Assembly (NCBI GenBank): GCA_965197825.1 | Contig: CBDANW010000003.1 | Span: forward strand, 1,984,001 to 2,048,000 | Direction of reading: 5' to 3' | Length of the DNA stretch: 64,000 bases | Source of the DNA: CBDANW01 sp965197825 | GTDB lineage: Bacteria > Acidobacteriota > Vicinamibacteria > Marinacidobacterales > DATDRI01 | Shown here: positions 35,919 to 45,373 of the stretch, piece by piece | How the letters are laid out: each line of letters begins with the position of its first letter | Position numbering within the stretch: the stretch's first letter is position 1 | Translations under genes and position numbers: made by a program | Notes under the pieces: generated by a model | Told to the model about the DNA's origin: nothing | Seen by the model: the letters and a program-made list of their open reading frames with translations, nothing else | Databases searched by the model: none

Positions 35919-37766
35919 ATGTGGCCTGACAACGAAACAGAAAAGGACTTTCTGAATTTCTCGGGCGTTGCCGGTACGGTCGCTGAGATCATCACGCAGG
36001 CGACCGGGCGGCCGACCTCGATCGGGATATCAGGCTCCTGGGGTGCCGGCAAGTCCTCGATGATCAAACTTGTGCGTGCAGCGCTTGCCGAGAAGGACCA
36101 GAACGATCCAGAGCAGTTCATTTATGTAGAGTTCAATGCCTGGCTGTATCAGGGCTACGATGACGCTCGTGCCGCGCTACTCGAAGTCATCGCAACAAAG
36201 CTCAACGAAGAGAGTGAAAAGCGAAAGACCGGCACCGACAAGGCCAAAGAGCTTCTGGAGCGTGTGAACTGGCTTCGTGCCGCCAAATTGGGGGCTGGGT
36301 CCGCGCTTGCGCTGGCCCTCGGACTGCCGCCGACCGGGCTGATCGGCGAGGCCGTCGCTTTTGGTAAGAGGGCGCTCTCTGGTGATCTGACTGAAGGTGA
36401 TGCGGAAGGTGCCGAGGAACTGGCTGCCGATGCCTTCACGACATCCGGCGGTCTGATCAAGGCCAAACCGGAACTCTCGCCGCCACGCGAGATTCATGCT
36501 ATCCGGGAGTGTTTCGAGCAAACGCTCAAACAGATGGGTGTGACACTGGTCGTACTCATCGACGACCTGGACCGCTGCCTGCCTCCTACCACCATTTCCA
36601 CGCTGGAAGCGATACGGCTGTTTCTATTTCTGGACAACACAGCATTTGTCATCGCTGCAGACGACGCGATGATTAAGCATGCCGTTCGGCAGCATTTCGG
36701 GAATGTTGAGGATGATCTTGTCATCAACTATTTCGACAAACTCATACAGATACCGATCCGCGTCCCGCCGCTCGGCACCCAGGAAGTACGCGCCTACATG
36801 ATGCTTCTTTTTGTCGAAGCGGCCGACATTCACGATGATCAAAGGGAGAGCATGCGCGAGAGCGTCTGTGCCCAGCTTGCTAAGAGCTGGCGCGGCGAAC
36901 GGGTTGACCGGGCCTTCATGCAGACCGTCTATGAGGACGCGCCGGCCGAACTCGTCGCGCGCTTCGACACGGCCGATCGTCTGGCGCCGCTCATGGTCAG
37001 TGCCAGCCAGATCGCCGGCAATCCGCGCCTCGTCAAACGTTTCCTTAATGCACTCTCAATCAGGATGGCCATCTCGCGCGCTCATGATGTCGGTGTCGAT
37101 GAGGCGGTTCTGGCCAAGATGCTGCTCTTCGAGCGCTGCGTGAACCAGAAGGCTTATGGCGCCCTAACGGCGGCCGTGAACAATGATCCCGACGGCAAGC
37201 CGGTCTTTCTGGCCGAATGGGAGCAGAAGGCCACTGCCGGCGAGGAGCTTGAGCTGGACAAGCTTTGGGACGATCCCTTCATCCGCGAATGGCTTGCGAT
37301 CACGCCGCCGTTTGCCGATACGGACCTGCGCGGCGTCCTTTATGTCAGCCGCGAGCATGCGCCCTTGATCACGCCGGAAGACCGGTTGTCATCAGAAGGA
37401 GCGGAACTGCTCACCGCCATCCTCACGAGTCCTGATATGGCCGCGAGTCTGCATGATCGCCTTGTGGCATTGCCACGGCCAGAAACCACTGTCATCATGG
37501 ACCGCGTACTCGAAAGAGGACGGCGCGAGCAAGAGTGGGGTACGCCGGCGATCCTTGACGCGTGTATCGCCGTTGCCAAGGCCGATCCGTCGCTCGGGAC
37601 GCGCGTCGTAGGCTTCTTGAGCGAGCTCCCGCCCGGCCAGATCAAGCCCGGTATCGTGCCGAAGATCAGCGACCAGCCGTGGGCTGCCGATGTGTTTGCG
37701 CGCTGGAAGGACGCTGAGGTGAGCGGTCCCGTTAAAAGGGCGATCAAAGCTGTGGAGAAGAGTTGA
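35919..37766 (+). CDS. qatA: QatA: KAP-family P-loop ATPase
   Basis: 615 residues. Walker A ISGSWGAGKSSMIK near 33, KAP insertion (a small hydrophobic segment AAKLGAGSALALALGLPPTG near 125), Walker B VVLIDDLDRCLPP near 210, sensor region QIAGNPRLVKRFLNAL near 365. It is the ATPase subunit of the QatABCD anti-phage system. The following genes are QatB, C and D in canonical order with overlapping or abutting starts. Confidence 0.9.
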   Translation: MWPDNETEKDFLNFSGVAGTVAEIITQATGRPTSIGISGSWGAGKSSMIKLVRAALAEKDQNDPEQFIYVEFNAWLYQGYDDARAALLEVIATKLNEESEKRKTGTDKAKELLERVNWLRAAKLGAGSALALALGLPPTGLIGEAVAFGKRALSGDLTEGDAEGAEELAADAFTTSGGLIKAKPELSPPREIHAIRECFEQTLKQMGVTLVVLIDDLDRCLPPTTISTLEAIRLFLFLDNTAFVIAADDAMIKHAVRQHFGNVEDDLVINYFDKLIQIPIRVPPLGTQEVRAYMMLLFVEAADIHDDQRESMRESVCAQLAKSWRGERVDRAFMQTVYEDAPAELVARFDTADRLAPLMVSASQIAGNPRLVKRFLNALSIRMAISRAHDVGVDEAVLAKMLLFERCVNQKAYGALTAAVNNDPDGKPVFLAEWEQKATAGEELELDKLWDDPFIREWLAITPPFADTDLRGVLYVSREHAPLITPEDRLSSEGAELLTAILTSPDMAASLHDRLVALPRPETTVIMDRVLERGRREQEWGTPAILDACIAVAKADPSLGTRVVGFLSELPPGQIKPGIVPKISDQPWAADVFARWKDAEVSGPVKRAIKAVEKS

Positions 37767-38614
37767 TGGGCACGTCGTCGTCGAGTTCCGGTTCACCCTC
37801 CGGCACGCCCATGGTACCGCCCTGGGTGCCCGACCCCGTGCCACCGCCTAGTGACGGCCCCGGCGACAATGACGCAGCGCCGTCGGACGGCGATGCGCCC
37901 GATCAGGCTGTGCCGCCGCCAGCACAGCCTGTACCCATTGCGCCGCGCGCGCGTTTTCGCGGTGCACGCACGAGGCTCGGCAGCTTTGCCCACACAGGTT
38001 CGGCCGATGACATGCGAAGAGGTGTGGGACATTACGCCCGCAAGGGTCTCGGTGGCGGCGGGACAGCCGTGCGCCGCCTTGGCGGTACTGCCCGCACCGC
38101 CGGCACGCTGTTTGGTGCGTTATCAGCGGCGGCTGCCGGGCAAGCGTCAGGCTCGGGAAATGAGCTTGACCCGGCCGTTCTCGCAGGCCGCAGCGCCGAC
38201 GAAGTCATGAGCGCCGTCGTCGAGGCGGTGCGTCCCGTAGACGGCACCCTGGACGGTGAATCCAGCCGCGCCGCTATCGGCAAAGCACTCTCCGAGCTGC
38301 TTACACAGTTCCCAGATGCCGACCTGCTCAACCTGTCAGAGGGACAACGGCTACTCGCTATTGAGCGCTTTATCGCATGGGACGTGTTCAACCGGTTCGA
38401 GCTTGATCTTGGCAAGACGATCCAGGAGAAGGCGCCAAGTGTCGCGAGCGCTCTTTCCCGCCTTAAAGAGGTGAGGGACTTCATCACACAAACGGTCGCA
38501 GCGGAATTTAGGAAGCTGGCGACCGGCGCAGCCGCTCTTGGCAGGAGCAAAGTCGCCGCGATCGTCCGTGACGCCCTCGGGCAGGCGATTGGGGTTTTCG
38601 AAGGGTATCTCTAG
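37766..38614 (+). CDS. qatB: QatB
   Basis: 282 residues; ATG overlaps the qatA stop (TGATG). Pro/Ser-rich disordered first 60 residues, then RGARTRLGSFAHTGSADDMR, a Gly-rich helix and a helical C-terminal domain. Recognised by position and general character; QatB proteins have no known catalytic motif. Confidence 0.85.
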   Translation: MGTSSSSSGSPSGTPMVPPWVPDPVPPPSDGPGDNDAAPSDGDAPDQAVPPPAQPVPIAPRARFRGARTRLGSFAHTGSADDMRRGVGHYARKGLGGGGTAVRRLGGTARTAGTLFGALSAAAAGQASGSGNELDPAVLAGRSADEVMSAVVEAVRPVDGTLDGESSRAAIGKALSELLTQFPDADLLNLSEGQRLLAIERFIAWDVFNRFELDLGKTIQEKAPSVASALSRLKEVRDFITQTVAAEFRKLATGAAALGRSKVAAIVRDALGQAIGVFEGYL

Positions 38615-39892
38615 ATGACGATTCTCTGCGGTCCGTCCAATTCCAAGCTCGGGCGCCATCGCAAAGGCGATCTGCGCTGCCTGCTCTACGGCTTTCCAGA
38701 GAAATCGTCGCAAGGCTCCGCCGGCGCAACGCTGCTTAAGCTGATCCAGCGCGCCAAGCTTGTTCCGGTCGCGCGTGCCTGGGATCTGCTTTCGCTTGCC
38801 TTGTCTGTCATCTGTGCCGATACGGCAGTACATCGTAGCGAAAGCCCGGACGGCTGGACGCGTCAGATCGCGCTTAAGGTTGCCGTTAGTAATCCTGACT
38901 TCTGGAATGCGCACAGAGAGCTTATCGAAGACCAACTCAAATTCCTAACGACTGACATTTGGCAACTGGAGTTTACCGGCCTCGGTTTACTCCCTAAGCC
39001 TCCGAAAGATCCGGTGTTTCCCGATGAAGACTGCGTGGCCTTGCTGTCCGGCGGTCTCGATAGTCTCATCGGCACCGTCGACCTCGTCGCAGACGGCAAG
39101 ACACCTTATGCGGTCAGCCAGGTCTCGGCCGGAGACAAGCACTCACAGTCATACTTTGCGTCCAAGATCGGCGGCGGGCTCAGTCATCTGCAACTCAACC
39201 ACAACGTCAAGTGCCCCAGCGATAGCGACCGCTCGCAGCGTGCACGCTCAATCATCTTCCTGGCCTACGGCGTTCTCGTTGCTACAGCGCTGCAGCACTA
39301 CAAAGACGATCACAACGTCGATCTCTATATGTGCGAGAACGGACTGATATCGCTCAACCCGCCATTGACACCCACGCGGCTCGGCAGCCTGAGCACACGC
39401 ACAACGCATCCGGTTTTTGTCCGCATGTTCCAGGAGCTGCTCGATGCCGCCGGGCTAAAGGTCACGGTGAAGAATCCGTATCAGTTTAAGACCAAGGGCG
39501 AAATGCTGCGTGACTGTAGAGATCAGGCGTTTCTTGCCAAGCACGCTGCGAGGACGACCAGTTGCGGCAGATATGCCCGCAACGGATGGAAGCATTGCGG
39601 GCGCTGCCTGCCGTGCCTGATAAGGCGGGCCGCATTCCACGCTCGGGGCAACCTCGACAAAACAGCCTACGTCTACGGCGACTTGTCAAAGGACGATGCC
39701 CGGCACGCCCGTTTCGATGACGTGCGCTGCGCGGCGATGGCGGCGGCACTCGTAGAGGCGGACGGCATTGATGCTCTGCCGAGTACTAATCTCAACGCCC
39801 TGCGCATGGGCGACCTGGCACCCTACCGGAAGGTTCTGACACGCGGCATCAAGGAAGTCGGTGACTTTCTATCGGCGGCCGGAGTGAAATGA
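38615..39892 (+). CDS. qatC: QatC: QueC-like PP-loop protein
   Basis: 425 residues, starting directly after the qatB stop. PP-loop VALLSGGLDSLIGTVDLV near 143-160; zinc site TTSCGRYARNGWKHCGRCLP near 310-330 with the further Cys of CLPC. Related to 7-cyano-7-deazaguanine synthase, suggesting nucleobase or protein modification during defence, although the substrate is unknown. Confidence 0.9.
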   Translation: MTILCGPSNSKLGRHRKGDLRCLLYGFPEKSSQGSAGATLLKLIQRAKLVPVARAWDLLSLALSVICADTAVHRSESPDGWTRQIALKVAVSNPDFWNAHRELIEDQLKFLTTDIWQLEFTGLGLLPKPPKDPVFPDEDCVALLSGGLDSLIGTVDLVADGKTPYAVSQVSAGDKHSQSYFASKIGGGLSHLQLNHNVKCPSDSDRSQRARSIIFLAYGVLVATALQHYKDDHNVDLYMCENGLISLNPPLTPTRLGSLSTRTTHPVFVRMFQELLDAAGLKVTVKNPYQFKTKGEMLRDCRDQAFLAKHAARTTSCGRYARNGWKHCGRCLPCLIRRAAFHARGNLDKTAYVYGDLSKDDARHARFDDVRCAAMAAALVEADGIDALPSTNLNALRMGDLAPYRKVLTRGIKEVGDFLSAAGVK

Positions 39893-40626
39893 TTGATTTT
39901 CACTGCCACGTCGACCTGTTCCCGGATCCACACGAGATTGCCCGGGAATGTCGTAGGCGCCAGCTCGACGTACTGTCAGTGACGACGACGCCGAGCGCGT
40001 GGGCAGGGACCTCGGTTCTAGGTGGCGGAGCGATAATGACCGCACTTGGTCTTCACCCTCACCTCGCGCATGAGCGAAAGGCTGAATTGTCGTTATTCGA
40101 TCGATTACTACCTGGCTGCGAGTATGTGGGTGAGGTGGGTCTAGATGGCGCTCCGGAGTTTAAGGCGCATTGGCAAGATCAAATCGATGTTTTTCGACAC
40201 GTGCTCAACGCATGCAACAGAGCCGGCGGCAGGGTCATGTCGATTCACAGCCGACGAGCAAGCACAGCGGTGCTTGACCTATTGGAGCAGTATTCGGGGT
40301 CTGGTACATCGATACTTCACTGGTTCTCTGGAACCGTACGTGAACTGGATCGGGCTATTGCTCTAGGATGTTGGTTTAGCGTCGGCCCAGCGATGTCGAG
40401 GGGCAAACGTGGAATGGAATTGACAAGACGGATGCCACGTGGCCGAGTCTTAACGGAATCCGACGGGCCATTTGCGCGAATCGGCGGAAGATCGATCTTC
40501 CCCTGGGACGTCGATGTAGCAGTCGACGCGTTGGCGCAGTGTTGGGGATCTGACCCGGCGTCGGTGGAGCAATTATTGCGAAGGAATCGGACCATTCTGT
40601 TGTCCGGTGCGTCGACTGGGTCCTAA
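39889..40626 (+). CDS. qatD: QatD: TatD-family DNase
   Basis: 245 residues, ATG overlapping the qatC stop (ATGA). Metal ligands typical of TatD: IDFHCHVDLF (HxH), YVGEVGLDG (Glu), MSIHSRRA (His), SILHWFSG (His), RVLTESDGPF (Asp). Metal-dependent nuclease of the Qat system. Complete. Confidence 0.9.
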   Translation: MIDFHCHVDLFPDPHEIARECRRRQLDVLSVTTTPSAWAGTSVLGGGAIMTALGLHPHLAHERKAELSLFDRLLPGCEYVGEVGLDGAPEFKAHWQDQIDVFRHVLNACNRAGGRVMSIHSRRASTAVLDLLEQYSGSGTSILHWFSGTVRELDRAIALGCWFSVGPAMSRGKRGMELTRRMPRGRVLTESDGPFARIGGRSIFPWDVDVAVDALAQCWGSDPASVEQLLRRNRTILLSGASTGS

Positions 40627-40928
40627 TCTCCGGCCGGGAGTCGAGGCAGCGATCGCCTCGGCTTGGCCTTGGCTATGGCGCCATGGCCATCGGCTTGTTC
40701 CTGGCCTCGACGAACCTCGTCCTGTGCCAAAACTCGGCCCTTTTGAAATAGACCACAAATCAGCAGCTTAGACGCCCTTGGAATCCGCGCAGAATCGAGG
40801 GTATTTCGCGCCGCAGGGCTGGCTTCCGACCCCTGGGCTGCGGGTGGCGAGCTGCGGGCAGCGGACTTCGCACCCGGAAGTCCCTCATTAGACTGGACTT
40901 TATCGAGCACAAGAGCGAACGTTCGGTG
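40627..40928. repeat. Repeat R2, second form
   Basis: 40721-40771 is the common 55-bp R2 core (complement orientation). 40771-40880 is the alternative tail (CCTTGGAATCCGCGCAGAAT ... GGTATTTCGCGCCGCAGG), shared with 41757-41860 and 59081-59150. Confidence 0.75.
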
Positions 40929-41360
40929 ATGCCGCAGGATACAGGGGTTGGCCGGAACGTCGTTCTGGACGGTTTGGACTTCGCCAGCTTACGGCGGGTC
41001 TGGGAGCAAACCTTTGGGGCTACTCTGCCAAGCTCGCTCTCGCGCGTTTTCCTGCGCCGCGTTCTCTTGCACGAACGCCAGTGCCGGACCCATGGCGGGC
41101 TTTCGGCCGCAACCCGGCGCGCTCTGGCCGCCATGGCGAACGAGACACCAAGCTCCGGCGCTCTCGCAGGGTCCGTTTCTGCCGGCACCCATCTCGTCCG
41201 CGAGTGGAATGGCCGGACCTACCAGGTCGAGATACTCGACAGCGGCTATCGGTTCGATGGCAAAACCTATCCGTCCCTCACGGCCATCACAAAGCGAATC
41301 ACCGGAACCCACTGGTCTGGGCCACGCTTTTTCGGTCTGACGCCCAAGCGCAAGGCCTAA
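40929..41360 (+). CDS. DUF2924 protein (recombinase accessory)
   Basis: 143 residues from ATG 40929 (GTG 40926 in frame). Matches DUF2924: LDFASLRRVWEQTFG, HGGLSAATRRALAAMA, then LVREWNGRTYQVEILDSGYR and TGTHWSGPRFFGL at the end. This small family is regularly encoded just upstream of large serine recombinases, as here. R2 lies 10-50 bp upstream and may have removed the native promoter. Confidence 0.85.
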   Translation: MPQDTGVGRNVVLDGLDFASLRRVWEQTFGATLPSSLSRVFLRRVLLHERQCRTHGGLSAATRRALAAMANETPSSGALAGSVSAGTHLVREWNGRTYQVEILDSGYRFDGKTYPSLTAITKRITGTHWSGPRFFGLTPKRKA

Positions 41361-41361
41361 C

Positions 41362-41707
41362 ATGAAGAAAATCCGCTCTGCCATCTATACGCGAAAGAGC
41401 GCGGAAGAAGGTTTCGAGCAGGATTTCAACTCCCTCGATGCGCAGCGAGAAGCCTGCGCCGCGTATGTCGCGAGCCAGAAAGCGGAGGCCTGGGTGCTGC
41501 TGCCAACTGTCTACGAGGACGCGGGGAGCTCGGGAGGAACCCTGGAGTGCCCGGGCCTGCAGCGCTTGCTCGCCGACATCGATGCCGGTCTCGTCGAGCA
41601 GATCGTGGTCTACAAGGTCGACCGGCTGACCCGTTCCCTCTCCGACTTTGCGAAGCTCGTCGAACGGCTCGAGGCGGCCGGCGCGGTTTTCGTCTCGGTG
41701 ACCCCGT
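41362..41707 (+). pseudogene. Serine recombinase, truncated by repeat R2
   Basis: About 115 residues of the resolvase catalytic domain: IRSAIYTRKSAEEGFEQDFN (catalytic Ser), LDAQREACAAYV, DAGSSGGTLECPGLQRLLAD, VVYKVDRLTRSLSDF. Then R2 begins (CCGTCATGTGCCAAAACTCG) and the remainder of the catalytic domain and all DNA-binding domains are absent. Non-functional alone. Confidence 0.9.
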
Positions 41708-42032
41708 CATGTGCCAAAACTCGGCCCTTTTGAAATAGACCGCAAATCAGCAGCTTAGACGCCCTTGGAATCCGCGCAGAATCCAGGGTATTTCGCGCCG
41801 CAGGACTGGCTTCCGACCCCTGGGCTGCGGGTGGCGGGCGACAGGCCCACCGGGGGTGCGCACGGCTGGCTCAAATCGGCTGCCGGGGCGAGCTGCAGGC
41901 AACGAACTGCGCACCCGGAAGAAATACGTATCCGACCGCGATGCCAGATTCAAGCAGCCCTCGGAAAGGTGCAAACTGCTGACCCGCTGGGCGTTCGAGT
42001 ATTTTGACCAGACGGGTATCCCTCTTTTCACC
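41702..42032. repeat. R2 second form plus 75-bp repeat
   Basis: 41702-41757 R2 core, then its alternative tail to about 41860, about 75 bp of unassigned sequence, and 41936-42020 shared with 23757-23831 (GGAAAGGTGCAAACTGCTGA ... TTGACCAGACGGG). Confidence 0.7.
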
Positions 42033-42212
42033 TTACAAGGTCTTGACTAGAAAAAAAGTCGCCGGGCCACTCTCCCCGTCGCGAAAACCAAAGCGCTGGT
42101 AAAGCTGCCGCGCCAGGGCGTTATCTTCGCGCACCTCCAGAGTCACTTTTCCGCAGTCCAATTCGCGGGCTTTGGCTTCGACTGAACCGCCCCGAGTTTT
42201 CCGGAGACTGTT

Positions 42213-43130
42213 TTAGTTGAGTCTCGCCATCTCTAGCGAGCCTTCCTGCGACCGATAGTAGTTCATCTCGTACTCGACGGGGGAGACATTTCCGATCGGC
42301 TCCAAGAGTCGTTGCGTGTTGTACCAATGGACCCACTCGAGGGTGGCGAACTCAACGTCTTCGAGACCACGCCAGGGCCCACGTCGACGGATCACCTCGG
42401 TCTTGTAGAGGCCGATGATGGATTCAGCCAAAGCGTTATCGTAAGAGTCGCCTCGGCTGCCGACGGACGGCTCAATACCCGCCTCGGCGAGCCGCTCGGT
42501 GTAACGGATCGAGACGTACTGCACGCCGCGGTCGCTGTGATGCACCAATGGGTGTTCTGGGTTTAGTCAGCGCTCGTGCAGCGCCTGCTCCAACGCATCG
42601 AGAGCGATGCCGGCAGTCAACGATGTCGTCGCTCGCCAACCAACGATGAGTCGAGCGAAGACGTCGATGACGAAGGCGACATACACGAAGCCGCGCCACG
42701 TGGCGATGTAGGTCAGGTCCGAAACCCAGAGCTCGTTCGGGCGTGTGGCGTTGAAGTCGCGCTCCACGAGGTCCATCGGGCGAGCGCCGCTCGAATCCGG
42801 CTTCGTCGTCTTGAATCGACGTCCACGGACCGCCCCCTGGAGACCCATTTCACGCATCAGACGGGCCACCGTGCATCGAGCCACGTCGCGGCCCTCACGG
42901 CACAGCTGACGCCAGACCTTGCGCACGCCATACACGTCAAAGTTCTCTTGCCGTACACGACGAATCTCGCCGCGGAGTTGGACGTCGCGCTTCGCTCTCG
43001 CTGGCTGGCGGCTTGGGTCCTTCTCTCTCGCTTTCTGCTCGTAATAGGTCGACGGGGCGATCGGGAGCATCCGGCAGATCGGCTCGACCCCGTATTTTTC
43101 ACGGTTCGCGTCCACGAACAACACATTCAC
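42213..43130 (-). pseudogene. IS3-family OrfB with an in-frame TGA
   Basis: Full-length rve transposase frame (WVSDLTYIATW Asp; HHSDRGVQYVS Asp; NALAESIIGLYK Glu), interrupted by TGA at 42567-42569 after LEQALHER. The sister copy at 24043-24716 has CGA (Arg) at this codon, so this is a single transition. The second Asp and the Glu lie after the stop. Confidence 0.9.
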
Positions 43131-43447
43131 CTCGGTCGGCGGTCGAGCTCCGCCTGGGCGAAAAACGCCGACGCCTTGCGAAGGATCTCGTTCGCCCGCT
43201 TTAGCTCACGGTTCTCTCGCTCAAGCTCCTTCAGCCGCTGACGCTCGTCCGTCGTCAGTCCCGCTCGTTTCCCAGCATCACGCTCTGCTCGCCGCACCCA
43301 CGTGCGTAGCGTTTCCCGCGTACAGTCAATCTTCGACGCAATCGATGAGATCGCTGACCACTGAGATTCGTGCTGAGCCTGCTGGTCGAAAACCATCCGC
43401 ACTGCGCGCTCTTTTACCTCCGGTGAATACCTGCTTCGTCTTGTCAT
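43127..43447 (-). CDS. IS3-family OrfA
   Basis: 106 residues: YSPEVKERAVRMVFDQQAQH HTH start, DCTRETLRTWVRRAE, coiled coil (LKELERENRELKRANEILRK) and the KASAFFAQAELDRRPR end typical of the IS3 subgroup. ATG 43447. Overlaps orfB by four bases. Confidence 0.95.
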   Translation of the reverse strand: MTRRSRYSPEVKERAVRMVFDQQAQHESQWSAISSIASKIDCTRETLRTWVRRAERDAGKRAGLTTDERQRLKELERENRELKRANEILRKASAFFAQAELDRRPR

Positions 43448-43824
43448 GACTCCATCCTCTCAAGAGTTGGAGTCTCCGGGAAACCCGGGGCGGTTCAGAC
43501 CGCTTTGAGCAACAGACGCCCGACGCCCCGTCCGCGGCAGCCGGCGGTAACGGCCAGATCGTGAATGTTGATCAGAGGTTTGGCGGTGAACGTGGAGAAA
43601 CCAGTCATGCAAACCGTGACCCCCACCGCGCGGCGGTCCAGCCAAGCGAGAAAAACCAGCGTCCCCGGGTGTCTCTTTAGTCCGGGTACGAGTTGCTCCA
43701 ACACCCTGGCCGCCAGCGGAGTTCCCTGGCCGATCGGTAGCCGCGCATACTCGTCCACCAACTGCCGAACCGCCTCGGCATGCTTGAAGTTGTTCAAGTC
43801 AGCTTCGAGGACCTCGAGATTCAT

Positions 43825-44155
43825 CGTTTTTTTGAAGTCCTTACCCTTGGGGCGGGACTTATCATGGCAGGATGACCTGACCCCACGGTTAGTACCACGT
43901 TGTATCTCAGTCATTCGGTGCTGACAAGGGCTGGTTGAAGCCGGCGTGGCAAAGCCGGTTTCAACCAAATCGTTTCAAGTTTCGTGTCTGTCTTTCTCCT
44001 GAAATAGGATGTTGTAGGTCTGGTCGCCACCCTTGCCTATGGCCGCGCCGTGGGGCGCTTCTTAGTTTATGGAAGGAACAGCCGAGTTTTGGCACAGGAC
44101 GGGGTAACGGAGTCGTCGAAGGTTGCTGCTGCCTGAACTTTTTTACACACACCTA
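43825..44155. other. Intergenic region upstream of nadA
   Basis: No gene seen. Contains a short inverted repeat around GGCTGGTTGAAGCC/GGTTTCAACC (43929-43969) and an R2 terminus at 44080-44105 (GCCGAGTTTTGGCACAGGAC). Confidence 0.5.
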
Positions 44156-44202
44156 TTGACAAGAGCTCATAGGGTATTCCCATATTGAGTATAAGATTAA
44201 GG
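44156..44202 (+). promoter_or_regulatory. Possible nadA promoter and ribosome site
   Basis: TTGACA at 44156-44161; the best -10 is CATATT at 44181-44186 with a long 19-bp spacer. AAGG at 44199-44202 lies nine bases before ATG 44212. Confidence 0.35.
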
Positions 44203-44211
44203 ATGACAGCC

Positions 44212-45237
44212 ATGATCCGCGGTAAGAGTGAGCCTGCTATCCCTCTTGGGCCGCCTCCCTGGACGCCCGAGATCGCGGAAGAAACCGAGCATCTCTACGA
44301 GCGGTTGCGGGATTTCGTGCCGGCGCTTGAATGGCGCGTGCATGCGCCGTACATCCATGCCATCGAGGTATGGAAGCGCGAGCGTAACGCGATCGTCCTC
44401 GCTCACAACTATCAGACGCCGGAGATTTTTCACGGCGTTGCCGATCGGGTCGGGGACTCGCTGGGGCTCGCCCGGCTTGCAGCGGCGACGGATGCAGACG
44501 TGATCGTTCTTGCCGGTGTGTACTTCATGGCAGAAACGGCCAACCTTTTGAACCCGAACAAGACTGTCCTCATTCCAGATGCGGAGGCCGGTTGTTCTCT
44601 TGCCGCCTCCATCACCGGCGCCGACGTGCGGCTTCTGCGAGAACGCTACCCGGACGTTCCGGTTGTTACCTACGTAAACACATCGGCCGAAGTGAAGGCG
44701 GAGAGCGACATCTGCTGCACCTCGTCGAACGCTGTCAAGGTCGTCGAGTCACTCGGTACGGAACGCGTCATCTTTCTTCCTGACGAGTACCTCGGGCGAT
44801 GGGTTAGCCAGCAGACGAACGTCGACGTCATCCTGTGGAAAGGCCATTGCGAGGTGCACGAGCGGTTTACGGCGGAGGAACTGCTTGGCGCACGCGAGCA
44901 ATACGGCAAGATTACGATTCTGGCGCACCCGGAATGTCCGCCCGATGTCCTCGCGGAAGCCGATTTCGTCGGCTCGACGTCGGCGATGAGTGGGTACGTT
45001 TCGCAGCAGAAGCCCGCAAGGGTTCTCATGGTGACCGAGTGCTCGATGAGCGACAATGTCCAGGTCGACAACCCGTCAACGGAATTCATTCGTCCTTGCA
45101 ATCTCTGCCCGCACATGAAGCGCATCACCCTTCCCAAAATCCTTCTTTCGCTTCAGACGCTGACGCATAGAGTGGAGATTGCTTCTGACGTTGCAGCGAG
45201 GGCGCGACGAGCCGTCGAGCAGATGCTCGAGTTATGA
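44212..45237 (+). CDS. nadA: Quinolinate synthase
   Basis: 341 residues from ATG 44212 (ATG 44203 also possible). Condenses iminoaspartate with dihydroxyacetone phosphate to quinolinate for NAD synthesis. 4Fe-4S ligands in AGCSLAAS, HPECPPDV and CNLCPHMKR; family signatures AIVLAHNYQTPEI, TYVNTSAEVKAESDICCTSS, GHCEVHERF. Normal length and apparently intact. nadB and nadC are not in the window. It sits alone among mobile debris, either a stranded chromosomal gene or acquired cargo. Confidence 0.95.
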   Translation: MIRGKSEPAIPLGPPPWTPEIAEETEHLYERLRDFVPALEWRVHAPYIHAIEVWKRERNAIVLAHNYQTPEIFHGVADRVGDSLGLARLAAATDADVIVLAGVYFMAETANLLNPNKTVLIPDAEAGCSLAASITGADVRLLRERYPDVPVVTYVNTSAEVKAESDICCTSSNAVKVVESLGTERVIFLPDEYLGRWVSQQTNVDVILWKGHCEVHERFTAEELLGAREQYGKITILAHPECPPDVLAEADFVGSTSAMSGYVSQQKPARVLMVTECSMSDNVQVDNPSTEFIRPCNLCPHMKRITLPKILLSLQTLTHRVEIASDVAARARRAVEQMLEL

Positions 45238-45373
45238 GACGTGTTCGATGAACCTGAGCCCTTGCTGGTTGCGCTCTCCATGATAATAGAGAGAAACCAA
45301 AGTTGGTAGGCGGACTGATGCGGACGGGCTAAATTGGTCCGTCCGCATCGCGTCGGACGTTCCGGGTTCACCC
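45238..45373. terminator. Long hairpin after nadA, with IS remnant
   Basis: 45238-45295 is an integrase-IS scrap (complement reads YYHGERNQQGLRFIEH). GATGCGGACGG/CCGTCCGCATC (45317-45327 and 45339-45349) is a perfect 11-bp stem with an 11-nt loop lying between the convergent nadA and terminase genes. No U-tract follows, so it is a candidate bidirectional terminator only. Confidence 0.45.

Larger units (their letters stand above)
42183..43497 (-). mobile_element. IS3-family element in the GNAT gene (1315 bp)
   Basis: Ends TGAACCGCCCCGAG and (inverted) TGAACCGCCCCGGG. 3-bp duplication GAC at 42180-42182 and 43498-43500. Partial copies of the same element are at 16073-16488 and 24043-24716. Confidence 0.95.
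42033..43824 (-). pseudogene. GNAT N-acetyltransferase split by an IS3 element
   Basis: N-terminal part 43498-43824 (MNLEVLEADLNNFKHAEAVR; LVFLAWLDRRAVGVTVC; INIHDLAVTAGCRGRGVGRL with the acetyl-CoA loop) and C-terminal part 42033-42182 (ARELDCGKVTLEVREDNALA; RQLYQRFGFRDG) join in frame once the IS and its GAC duplication are removed, giving about 157 residues, normal for GNAT. Substrate unknown. Disrupted in the middle of the fold, so inactive. Confidence 0.9.

Noticed and set aside
37392..37844. Minus-strand frames within qatA and qatB
   Set aside because: High-GC shadow frames of well-supported plus-strand genes.
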